Shown: positions 18,615-26,438 of the stretch, one piece after another
Layout of the letters: each line of letters opens with the position of its first letter
How positions within the stretch are numbered: the stretch's first letter is position 1
Source of the DNA: a virus
Strand: one strand, 5' to 3'
DNA: 64,000 bases
IMG/VR virus record: IMGVR_UViG_3300031565_014867
Coordinates: 1-64,000 of that record
The notes under the pieces: model-generated
Told to the model about the DNA's origin: nothing
Databases searched by the model: none
The model's input: the letters and a program-made list of their open reading frames with translations, nothing else
Position numbers and translations under genes: made by a program

Positions 18615-19460
18615 CTAGAGGTAACAAGTTCCGTGTGGCCAATTGCCAGACTTAGCGTGTTGCTGAAGACGCCATCTAAGTGTGCTGTAATTCACACCCA
18701 AGGCTTCAGCAGCTTCTTTGACACAGCCATACTCGGCTCCATCCACAAGGACACGTTTTGCGCGGTGGGACTTTGTGCCCTTGCGTGATTCACTCATGCG
18801 ACGGCGGGCTTGAGGCGAAGCCTTCCGCCCCTTTGAAGCCAAACCGATTTGTCGGCCATGTTCCTTTCGATCAAAAGGCTCATAAGTAGCTTTGCCGCTC
18901 TCGACAAGTCGCCGCACTGTTTCACGGGACACTCCGAGACCTTCTGCTGCATCCTTCATGCAACCATATCGAACACCGTTCAGAACGGCGGATTTGGCAC
19001 ACGGATGGTCCGCGCCCCGCCCGTTCATCTCGCGAAGGCGAGTAAGCACTTCCGGGCTGCATTCTCTTCCTTTGCAGGCTTCACTGATCTTTCGGCGGGT
19101 TTCCTCAGAATGCGGGCCAAGCTCGCTTCCGCTGTGAGCTTCACTCATCCTCCGTTTGGTTCCATCCGACGCTTGCCACCCAAGCGATCCATCACCACCC
19201 AGCGTTAGGTTGTACCCAGATGGTGCGAAGGTGTCTAAAGCGAGGACTGTACGGTACTCCATCATCTTGGCCCATCGATCATCTCCCTCGTACCAAGGTT
19301 CAAATAGCAGGCTGTTGATTCCGTACTTCTGGATCGCTTGATAAACAAGTTGTGAACCATGCCCTGAGATGTGCTCTCGACAACGTCTCTCAAAGTCGAC
19401 AGTAGCACCGACATACTGCTCACCAGTGATGAGGTTCGTTATGACGTAGACCGTCGTCAT
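18615..19460 (-). CDS. GIY-YIG homing endonuclease
   Basis: 281 residues. The N-terminus VYVITNLITGEQYVGAT is a GIY-YIG variant, followed by R-x-x-x-H (RRCREHISGHG) and a catalytic-type Glu in EYRTVLALDT. The C-terminal half has NUMOD3-like repeats (SEAHSGSELGPHSEETRRK, SEACKGRE, SESRKGTK) and helix-turn-helix NUMOD1-like units (DAAEGLGVSRETVRRLV, EAAEALGVNYSTLRWRL). It sits between two tail genes, and its ATG overlaps the upstream stop by ATGA. Such endonucleases cut alleles lacking them; it is probably a mobile passenger. Confidence 0.92.
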   Translation of the reverse strand: MTTVYVITNLITGEQYVGATVDFERRCREHISGHGSQLVYQAIQKYGINSLLFEPWYEGDDRWAKMMEYRTVLALDTFAPSGYNLTLGGDGSLGWQASDGTKRRMSEAHSGSELGPHSEETRRKISEACKGRECSPEVLTRLREMNGRGADHPCAKSAVLNGVRYGCMKDAAEGLGVSRETVRRLVESGKATYEPFDRKEHGRQIGLASKGRKASPQARRRMSESRKGTKSHRAKRVLVDGAEYGCVKEAAEALGVNYSTLRWRLQQHAKSGNWPHGTCYL

Positions 19461-19957
19461 GTGGTCACCATGAGGTGCATTCTGTACCGGGCATCGACGG
19501 CGCTCTGGCGGAGCCGATCGTCGCGGCTGATCTGTCCGAAGTGAATCACGCGGATCGCATCCCGCTTGCCGGAGCGGAGCGTGAGGCAACCGAGTAGCGA
19601 CTGGTCGTCATCCGGCCCTTCTCCCCACTTCCGCACGGGGATCGGCCCGCCGGCCGCTTGAAGCAACACGCCGGCTTGCTGCACGATGTCGTAGGCGTTC
19701 TTGGTCTGGCCGCCCATCATGCTCGTCAGCAGCAGGTTCACGTCCACGTCGAGCCGAAAATAGCCCCGGCTGAGTTCCGTTACGGCCGGGCCGTTGATGC
19801 GGAATTCGACGTGATCGTTCGCCCGCATCTTCTCGGCCTCGCGTTCGTCGAGCCCTTCAATCAGGATGGGCAGTTCGATCCCGTCGGCCGCCTGCTTGAA
19901 GTAGTCGGCGGCCGAGGCGAATATCCATCGCGGCCAGTGCGGGTTGGGGATGCTCAT
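19457..19957 (-). CDS. Tail completion/terminator-like protein
   Basis: 166 residues starting MSIPNPHWPRWIFASAADYF. Located after the neck-type protein and before the tail tube, where tail terminators lie. It contains a beta-rich centre (VEFRINGPAVTELSRGYFRLDVDVN) and ends MHLMVTT. ATGA overlaps occur at both ends, so it is translationally coupled. The family was not recognised; the role is inferred from gene order. Confidence 0.75.
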   Translation of the reverse strand: MSIPNPHWPRWIFASAADYFKQAADGIELPILIEGLDEREAEKMRANDHVEFRINGPAVTELSRGYFRLDVDVNLLLTSMMGGQTKNAYDIVQQAGVLLQAAGGPIPVRKWGEGPDDDQSLLGCLTLRSGKRDAIRVIHFGQISRDDRLRQSAVDARYRMHLMVTT

Positions 19958-20457
19958 TGTCGACTGGCTCCCACCGCGAGGCTCAACAGGCTATCGGCCG
20001 TGACCAGGTGGACTTGTTCGGGCGCACGGCCCATCAGTTCCTTGCCGACGACGATCCATGCCGCACCGAACTCGAATTCCCAGATGGCCTTGATCTCGTA
20101 ACGACGGCCGTTGTAGACCAGCCAGTCGTCGCTGGTGAACACAAAGCCATCCGGCATATCACGGGCGTCGATGATGAATTTTCGTAAGCCGCTATCGAAG
20201 CTGCCACCATAGACGAACGCCTTGTTGGCCGAAATCTGCGAGATGCTCTGGATCACCTCGCGGCTGACCTTGACGGGCAAGACGACCGCCCGCCGGACGA
20301 CGAACACGTCCTTGTCGATCTGTTTGCGGCCGGTTCGCACGTCGGTCTCGGTGTCATTGAGACGATAGACGCTCACCGTTCCTCCGTACTGCCGTTTGAG
20401 CGAGTACAAGGTTCGCTGGATCATCCGATTGAGCGTGCGGTCGGCCGGGTACATCAA
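19954..20457 (-). CDS. Head-closure/neck-like protein
   Basis: 167 residues starting MMYPADRTLNRMIQRTLYSLKRQYGG. A basic N-terminus is followed by a beta-rich body with RRYEIKAIWEFEFGAAWIVVGKEL, similar in style to head-tail stoppers. It follows the coat and small membrane genes and overlaps the next gene by ATGA. A start at the second Met is equally possible. Role inferred from order. Confidence 0.72.
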   Translation of the reverse strand: MMYPADRTLNRMIQRTLYSLKRQYGGTVSVYRLNDTETDVRTGRKQIDKDVFVVRRAVVLPVKVSREVIQSISQISANKAFVYGGSFDSGLRKFIIDARDMPDGFVFTSDDWLVYNGRRYEIKAIWEFEFGAAWIVVGKELMGRAPEQVHLVTADSLLSLAVGASRQ

Positions 20458-20460
20458 CGT

Positions 20461-20682
20461 TTACCTGTCCAGGGCCCTTTCCAGCCGCTGCATAACGACC
20501 GTGTTCTGGGCGATCACGGTCGAGCAACGATCGACCAGTGGCAGCAAAACCTCCCGCTGCTCGTCTTCAAGGGTCTCGATCCGCGCGGCCAGCCGGTCCT
20601 CCCGGCGATAATCCCGCCACAGGAAGAAGATCACGGCAATCAACAGCGGCCCGAACTGCTTGAGCAGCCACATCAGGTCCAT
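20461..20682 (-). CDS. Small membrane protein with coiled coil (holin-like)
   Basis: 73 residues from the ATG at 20682 (MDLMWLLKQFGPLLIAVIFF); a GTG four codons upstream is an alternative. One transmembrane helix near residues 4-21 is followed by a charged coiled coil (DYRREDRLAARIETLEDEQR). This layout is seen in phage BhlA-type holins and in small phage membrane proteins of unknown role. It sits between the coat and neck genes. Confidence 0.65.
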   Translation of the reverse strand: MDLMWLLKQFGPLLIAVIFFLWRDYRREDRLAARIETLEDEQREVLLPLVDRCSTVIAQNTVVMQRLERALDR

Positions 20683-20816
20683 GAAGTTGTCCACGGTGCG
20701 TTCCTCGACAGCGTTGGAGACAAGACGGGCAGAGCAAGAAATGGGAAGGGACGCCCGGCGCGGAACACGACGAAAGCGTGCCGCACCGGGCAATCCCCCG
20801 AACGACAAGAAGGCGA

Positions 20817-22229
20817 TCAGCCCTGGAGCACCACGGCCAGGTCCGGGTCGAGGACCGCGACGCCGGCCAGGATGTCCATGTTGACGACCGTGCCCTGCTT
20901 GATGCTGTTGTATTGCATCGTGATACGCATGGCGATGTCGTTGTACGCTGCCACGGCGGCCATCACGCCCATCGACTGGTTGGGCAACGCCAGCGGCCGG
21001 GTGACCAGGGCCAGGGCGTCACGGTGCAACGCGAGGTTCATCGCGCCAGCCGGGCCGGGGAAGGCTAGGTCGTTGTCGGCCAGGGCGGTTTCGAGCGGGC
21101 GGTCGAGCCAGACGACCCGATCGGAGCCCGATGCCTCCGACTCGATCACCGTGTAGGTGTGGCGGCTGCCACCGGTGCCGAAGGAGACGAGCTGACCGAC
21201 CTGGAGCGACTGGGTGAAGCCGTCGACCGTGATGCCCTTGGTGTAGTCGGCCGGGTAGTCGCCCTTGACGCTCTGGGCCTTGTACACGGTGATGGCTGCG
21301 CCGGCCTCGGTGGCGAACTTGTTCGCCTCGTGGAGCGTTACGGCCGTCGTGTCGCCAGCGGCGGTCGTGGCCGCGGTCACGTAGGTAGGCTGGTCGTTGC
21401 CTTCGACCACGGCGTACTCACCCGCCTGCGCCTCATAGCCGGTGATGGCCACTGCCTGCGAGCCGGTCGCACCGATGCTCGCGGCATTGGTCACGGTTCC
21501 GGTCGCCACGTCGGACGTGCCTTCGGCGATGTCGTTGACGTTCTGGTCCATCCAGGTGTCGAAGCCGAGGATGCGGCCCAGCCGGGCGTTTTCCAGGGCC
21601 GTTCCGCCATCGCCCCGCTGATCGGCCGCGATGAACAACTCGTTCTTGAGCAGGGCCGTCTCGCTGGCCGAGCCGAGCACCAGGTTCCGCGCCGTCACCG
21701 GGGCCTTGTTGTCGTTGAGCACCTTGCGGGCTTCGAGCAGGTAGTCCTTCGAGTTGTCCTCGTCGAGGTTCAACAACCGCCCGACTCGCTTGGCCGGACC
21801 GCTGAGAAACCGGTGGACCTGACCGAGCACCGCGCGATCGACGCCGCGAGCGATGACTTGCATGGCCGGCAGCAAGTAGATCGCGACCAATTCCTGGAAC
21901 GACTTGCTCGCCTCGCCATCCTTGATGACGAACGAGTTGTAGATGTGCTGATCGAGCGGGACCTGCACGTTGGTCGAACGGGCGTCCTGGGTCTCGACGT
22001 CGTCGTCATCCGTCTTGCGGCGAATCTTGAAGCTGGCCGGCTGCCGGGTGTTGACCACGTCGCCGAACTCACGGACCTCGTCCTCGAAGTCACGGTGGAC
22101 CATCGCGGCGGCCACCATGTTCTCTTCGAGGATGGCCAGGCCCTCTTGCGCCCATCGCTCGGGAATGTAGGCGTCGTTGTCGTTGGCGTAGCAGGTGGGC
22201 TCCGCCGAGGAAAGGTAGAGAGGATTCAT
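20817..22229 (-). CDS. Major capsid protein, P22 coat-like
   Basis: 470 residues from ATG 22229 (MNPLYLSSAEPTCYANDND). The stretch YIPERWAQEGLAILEENM, MVHRDFEDEVREFGDVVNT and RQPASFKIRRKTDDDDV is typical of P22 gp5-like coat proteins with the HK97 fold, and QELVAIYLLPAMQVIARGVDR matches the spine-helix region. The C-terminus contains MNLALHRDALALVTRPLALP, a segment common in this family. It follows the scaffold gene. The first 20 residues resemble the scaffold's N-terminus. Confidence 0.92.
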   Translation of the reverse strand: MNPLYLSSAEPTCYANDNDAYIPERWAQEGLAILEENMVAAAMVHRDFEDEVREFGDVVNTRQPASFKIRRKTDDDDVETQDARSTNVQVPLDQHIYNSFVIKDGEASKSFQELVAIYLLPAMQVIARGVDRAVLGQVHRFLSGPAKRVGRLLNLDEDNSKDYLLEARKVLNDNKAPVTARNLVLGSASETALLKNELFIAADQRGDGGTALENARLGRILGFDTWMDQNVNDIAEGTSDVATGTVTNAASIGATGSQAVAITGYEAQAGEYAVVEGNDQPTYVTAATTAAGDTTAVTLHEANKFATEAGAAITVYKAQSVKGDYPADYTKGITVDGFTQSLQVGQLVSFGTGGSRHTYTVIESEASGSDRVVWLDRPLETALADNDLAFPGPAGAMNLALHRDALALVTRPLALPNQSMGVMAAVAAYNDIAMRITMQYNSIKQGTVVNMDILAGVAVLDPDLAVVLQG

Positions 22230-22306
22230 CGTGAGGAGTTCTCCGTTGTGGGGTGTTGCGGCGAGTGCCGCGAAAGGTGGGACAAACGAACCCCTGGAAG
22301 AAAAGG

Positions 22307-23167
22307 TCAACGGCCGCGCTTCGGTTTCAATCCGAGAAGCTCAGGGTTCTTCTCGCGGATTTCGCGGTACTGCGTGGGAGACAGCTTCCGCACGTCGATC
22401 TGGCCGTTCGCTCCCGGTGCAAGGCCACCGGTAGCCGAATTTCCGCCGATGCCACTGACGACACCGGATTTGAAGAGGTTGCCGTACAGGTCGGGCAATT
22501 CCTGCATCCGCTTGACCGCGTTCTCGGGCGTGCGCTGGGTCATCACCGACTCGCCCGTTTCGAGGTCGACGTCGGCGAAGTCGATCATCGGCTCGAACTC
22601 GCCGAGCCCGCGCCCCTTCTCGTCGGTCTTCTCGACCATCTTGGTCATGGGTCGCAATAGCGCGATGACCTGCGACGGGTTATACGCCTCGTGCGAGACG
22701 GCGGCGTCCTGGAGCGCCCGGGAGATCGTCGACTCCATGTAGCGGCGCTCCCAAACCTCGTACTGCTTCTCGGCCTCCGCCAGTCGCTCGCTGTATTCCT
22801 CTTCGAGCTTCTTGCGATCGTGCGCCGCCTGCTGCTCCTTGGTGCGATACTGGGCGCGGAGGTTTTCGAGCGACTCTTCCAGCTTGTTGCGTTCGTCCTT
22901 GCTGAGGCTCTCGTTTTCCAGGAGTTGCTGGTACGACTGCTCCAGCGATTCGTATTTCTCCTGGTGCTTGCGACGGTCACTCGCCAGGAACTTGTTAACC
23001 TCTTCCTGGGTGAACGTCCGATCGCCGCCTTGATCGCCCTGGTCGCCTTGACCGCCATCGCCTCCCTTTTGGTCGGCATTATCGGTTTGGCCACCTTCGC
23101 CACCGCCGTCGCCTTCGTTGTCGTAGCAGGTCGCCAGTGGGTCGGAGAGGTACAGGTCGCACAACAT
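22307..23167 (-). CDS. Scaffolding protein
   Basis: 286 residues from ATG 23167, chosen for the GGAAG site 7 nt upstream; a start six codons earlier overlaps the connector stop. It has an acidic glycine-rich N-terminus (GGDGGQGDQGDQGG), then a long coiled coil (residues about 55-150: ESLEQSYQQLLENESLSKDE and onward), then a short C-terminal coat-binding-type region ending PELLGLKPKRGR. Phage scaffold proteins guide coat assembly and are lost from the mature head. It lies directly before the coat gene. Its first residues, MLCDLYLSDPLATCYDN, resemble those of the coat. Confidence 0.9.
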   Translation of the reverse strand: MLCDLYLSDPLATCYDNEGDGGGEGGQTDNADQKGGDGGQGDQGDQGGDRTFTQEEVNKFLASDRRKHQEKYESLEQSYQQLLENESLSKDERNKLEESLENLRAQYRTKEQQAAHDRKKLEEEYSERLAEAEKQYEVWERRYMESTISRALQDAAVSHEAYNPSQVIALLRPMTKMVEKTDEKGRGLGEFEPMIDFADVDLETGESVMTQRTPENAVKRMQELPDLYGNLFKSGVVSGIGGNSATGGLAPGANGQIDVRKLSPTQYREIREKNPELLGLKPKRGR

Positions 23168-23184
23168 GGTCACACTTCCTTTCA

Positions 23185-24639
23185 TCAGGAAACCCTACTC
23201 AGTCGAATGGCGTCGTCGTCGCGAAGGAACGGTCGCAGGTATCGCCACGCCAGAGCGTTGGGCACACCGTTGACAATGTGTTCGATCGGGACATGGGCGC
23301 GGGAGTAGGTTGTCCGCACCGACGCATAGCCCTGGGAAACGATTCCCAGGTTCTCCAATTCCAGTTCGGGGTCCTTGCCGTCGAGCAAGGAATGGGCGAT
23401 CTCGTAACAGGCGATCCGTATCGCCTCGGGAACCTCCGTGTCGTCACCGCGCGGGAACTCCAGCACTTGCTCGGCCTCGGCCGCGCGGATCGTCTGATCG
23501 CTTGCCCCCGAGCCGAGTGCATGGACCGAGTGTTTTCGGCCCTTGAAGTTCAGCGTGTCGATCACGAGTGTCGCCGCACGCAACGCCCTGGGACGATCGA
23601 TCGGCCTGGCTTGCGACCATGCGTGCTCGTGCAACCGCATGGCGAAGTAGTCCGCCGCTTCCTGGACCGAACCGTAGGTCTCTTGCGAGATTCCTTTGGG
23701 CTTTTGAGGGTCCACGGGCTGCGGAGGGCTCGCCGGACCGATCTTCAACACCTCGGTGGCATCGAATGGAATCCCGTAGATCATGCCGCTCGGCGCGAGG
23801 ACAGCACCTTGCCATTTGTAGGTCCCGGCCAGATTCCCGAAGGTCGACACGGCGTCGATCACCGGATCGATCTTCAGCACCCCCGTGGCGTTGTAAGGAA
23901 CTGCGTAAATGCAGCCGTTGGAGGCTACAACGCCGGCGTTCCACTTGTGGGCACCGGGAAGGTCACCGAAGGTCGACGTGGTGTCGGAGTCCGGATTGAT
24001 CTTGAGCACCTGGGCAGCGTCTCTCGGAATCCCGTAGATGATCCCGTTCGGCGCCAGGACGCCGAAGGCCCATTTGTTTGTCTCGGTCCCCAGGCTGCCA
24101 AAGGTGGTCGCTGTGTCAGCGGCGGGATCGATCTTCAGAATCGCGGCGTGGTTCTTCGGAATCCCGTAGATACAGCCGTTGGGCGCCAGAACGCCGTCAA
24201 ACCACTTGTTTGTCCCGGTAAAGTTCCCGAAAGTGGTCGCCGTGTCGGTGGCAGGATCGATCTTCAGAACTTCGGTGCTGCTGAACGGAATCCCGTAAAT
24301 GCAACCGTTCGGTGCCAGAACGCCGCCGAGCCATTTGTTTGTTCCGGGCAGGCTGCCGAATGTGGATATGGTGTCGGTGGCAGGGTCAATCTTCAGGACC
24401 TTGGTGCTGCCGTACGGAATCCCGTAGATACAGCCATTGGGTGCCACAACGCCTGCAGTCCATTTGTGTGTTCCGATCAGTCCACCAAACAGGGACGCGG
24501 TATCGGTGGCCGGATCGATCTTCAACACCTGTGTGGCGTCGTACGGAATCCCGTAGATGCAGTCATTGGAAGCCAGCACGCCGCCGACCCACTTGTAGGT
24601 ACCCACGAAGTTCCCGAACGTGGAGAGGGTGTCAGTCAT
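23185..24639 (-). CDS. Seven-bladed propeller fused to a head-tail connector domain
   Basis: 484 residues. Residues 1-310 are seven repeats of about 43 residues, each with a core like KWLGGVLAPNGCIYGIP followed by VLKIDPATDT. Seven such units suggest a closed seven-bladed beta-propeller. A Pro-rich linker (PPQPVDPQKPKG) leads to a C-terminal about 155-residue domain (TYGSVQEAADYFAMRLHEHAW and DGKDPELELENLGIVSQG) of the DnaT-like/head-tail adaptor kind. It lies after the portal, overlapping it by 8 nt, and before the scaffold. The connector role fits the position; the propeller would probably project from the neck. I do not know another example. Confidence 0.85.
   Translation of the reverse strand: MTDTLSTFGNFVGTYKWVGGVLASNDCIYGIPYDATQVLKIDPATDTASLFGGLIGTHKWTAGVVAPNGCIYGIPYGSTKVLKIDPATDTISTFGSLPGTNKWLGGVLAPNGCIYGIPFSSTEVLKIDPATDTATTFGNFTGTNKWFDGVLAPNGCIYGIPKNHAAILKIDPAADTATTFGSLGTETNKWAFGVLAPNGIIYGIPRDAAQVLKINPDSDTTSTFGDLPGAHKWNAGVVASNGCIYAVPYNATGVLKIDPVIDAVSTFGNLAGTYKWQGAVLAPSGMIYGIPFDATEVLKIGPASPPQPVDPQKPKGISQETYGSVQEAADYFAMRLHEHAWSQARPIDRPRALRAATLVIDTLNFKGRKHSVHALGSGASDQTIRAAEAEQVLEFPRGDDTEVPEAIRIACYEIAHSLLDGKDPELELENLGIVSQGYASVRTTYSRAHVPIEHIVNGVPNALAWRYLRPFLRDDDAIRLSRVS
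23710..24639 (-). repeat. Seven tandem ~130-bp repeats encoding propeller blades
   Basis: Seven DNA units of about 129-138 nt encode the blades. Invariant segments such as ATCTTCAGCACC/ATCTTCAGAAC and CGGAATCCCGTAGAT recur in each on the plus strand. The high DNA similarity suggests recent amplification. Confidence 0.85.
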
Positions 24640-26428
24640 CGACCGGCTCCTTCCCTACACCGCGGGTGCGCTCGGTCGTCGTGTCGCGGAACGTGGTGTC
24701 CCGTGACTGGGCCTTCTCGTCACTGCCGGCACCGGCCGGATCGGTCGAAAGGTCTTTCACACCCCGCGCGGCCGGATCACTGTCGTCATCGTCGCTGCTC
24801 TGCGCCGCAGCGATGCGGAGGATGCGGGCCGTGTGGTCTTCGCGGGCGGTCAGGTGCTCATCGTCGTCGAAGCCGAGGGCGACCGACGCCGTCTTCTCGC
24901 CGACCAGCCCGGCGTTCTTCGCGTCGATGATGATCTTGGGATCGCTGGTCGTGTAGTGCGAAGCGTCGATTTCGCGGTGGATGCGCTCGATCCGTTCGAC
25001 GCTGACCTTGCCGGCCAACAGCACGGTGACGATGTTCTTGGCGATCTCACGCTTGACCGTTCGGCCCGGCATCTTGTGCATCAACTTGGCTAGCTTGTCG
25101 GCCTCGTCGATCCGCTCCTCGTCCGACTTCAGACTGTAGCGGTCGGGGTACTTGACCGTGGCGACTTGCCTGCGGGCCTGCCGTCGCTCTTCGTAGGCGG
25201 CCCAGAACTCGGCGACCCGCCGCTCGGCGCTTTCGAGCACCAGGCCGATGTACGAGAGGCCCGCTTCGAGCCCCTGGTTGTCCATCTGCTTCGACTCGGC
25301 CGACGCGCGGGTCGCGAGGTTCACCACCGCCAGGTTGACCAGCTTGCGAACGTCCTCCTCCAACTTGCTCTGGAGCTTCAAACTGGCTTCGAGCGGCTCC
25401 GAGGGTGGTGCGATGAACGCCGGCGCATCGGCCTTGATGTCGTACGCCCGGCCTTGCGTCGAGCCGACCTTGATGTCCGTATCGGCCGCGCCCTGACCGC
25501 CTTGGGTGGCCGTGCCGTCGGCGCTGGCGGCGACCTTCAAGTGACCGCCGACTGCCCGCAGGTCGCGTTGTTCAATGTAGAAGGGGAAGTTGGCTTTCAG
25601 CGCGTGGTTCACGTCACTGGAACCGAGGTTCAACAAGGCGATCTGGTGTTGGCAAACGTCCTTGATAAGGCTGTCGCCAATGTCGAGCATCACGAAGGGG
25701 ATGCGATCCAGTTCGAGCAACACGGGGCCGGCCGGATTGCCGTCGCGGTCGATCGGGTTGCCGTCCGTGTCGTAGAGTTGCAGGGCTACCTTGCCGGTTT
25801 CGGGATCGATCCACAACAGCCGATACCGCTGGAAGGTCTGCGTCGGCAGTCCCGTCCGCTCGTCGAGATCGAGACAAGAATCCCGCAACAGTAGCGATTG
25901 GAACTCGGACGGTTCCTCGGGCTTCGAGCAGGCCCATGACAGAATGTCTTCGACCTGGTAACTGTAGAGGTAGGGCCGGCGTCCAGTGGCGTCGGCCAGC
26001 GTACTGACCCCATCGACAACCGGATGGTCCACGTACACGCCCACGCGGCCCATCACCAGCAGATCGGTCAACACCTTCATGCCCAGGAAGGAAGTCATCG
26101 TCGCGCCCCGGCGATCGACACCGCCTTCCAGCCCGGCCACGGCCTGTTGGTATGCACCGCTGCCACCGGTCCGCAACACGTCGCTCATGCGTTGATAGAT
26201 CGAGTTGCGAATGTCGTTCACAGCCGCCTTGGCAAACGCCGGGATCGGCGTGACCGCCTTGCGGCTGTTGAAGTCGCCTTGCTCTTCCCGTGTACTGAAC
26301 TGTTCCAGGAACCGATCCCGAAACTCGTCGCCGCCGCGATACGTCAATCGCCACTTCTCCCAGTCCGACATGCAGGACAGGTAGTTCGGGTGCCGACTGT
26401 CGATGATGTTGTGCGAAGACCGTTTCAT
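24632..26428 (-). CDS. Portal protein (DUF4055-like)
   Basis: 598 residues starting MKRSSHNIIDSRHPNYLSCM. Portals form the dodecameric DNA channel at one head vertex. The sequence has the expected mixed alpha/beta body: FAKAAVNDIRNSIYQRM, GMKVLTDLLVMGRVGVYVD, PYLYSYQVEDILSW and RIPFVMLDIGDSL. A long helical wing follows (LQSKLEEDVRKLVNLAVVN). The C-terminus is acidic and disordered (SSDDDDSDPAARG). It follows the large terminase by 10 nt. The DUF4055 assignment is by pattern only. Confidence 0.88.
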   Translation of the reverse strand: MKRSSHNIIDSRHPNYLSCMSDWEKWRLTYRGGDEFRDRFLEQFSTREEQGDFNSRKAVTPIPAFAKAAVNDIRNSIYQRMSDVLRTGGSGAYQQAVAGLEGGVDRRGATMTSFLGMKVLTDLLVMGRVGVYVDHPVVDGVSTLADATGRRPYLYSYQVEDILSWACSKPEEPSEFQSLLLRDSCLDLDERTGLPTQTFQRYRLLWIDPETGKVALQLYDTDGNPIDRDGNPAGPVLLELDRIPFVMLDIGDSLIKDVCQHQIALLNLGSSDVNHALKANFPFYIEQRDLRAVGGHLKVAASADGTATQGGQGAADTDIKVGSTQGRAYDIKADAPAFIAPPSEPLEASLKLQSKLEEDVRKLVNLAVVNLATRASAESKQMDNQGLEAGLSYIGLVLESAERRVAEFWAAYEERRQARRQVATVKYPDRYSLKSDEERIDEADKLAKLMHKMPGRTVKREIAKNIVTVLLAGKVSVERIERIHREIDASHYTTSDPKIIIDAKNAGLVGEKTASVALGFDDDEHLTAREDHTARILRIAAAQSSDDDDSDPAARGVKDLSTDPAGAGSDEKAQSRDTTFRDTTTERTRGVGKEPVDD

Positions 26429-26438
26429 ATTGGGCTCG

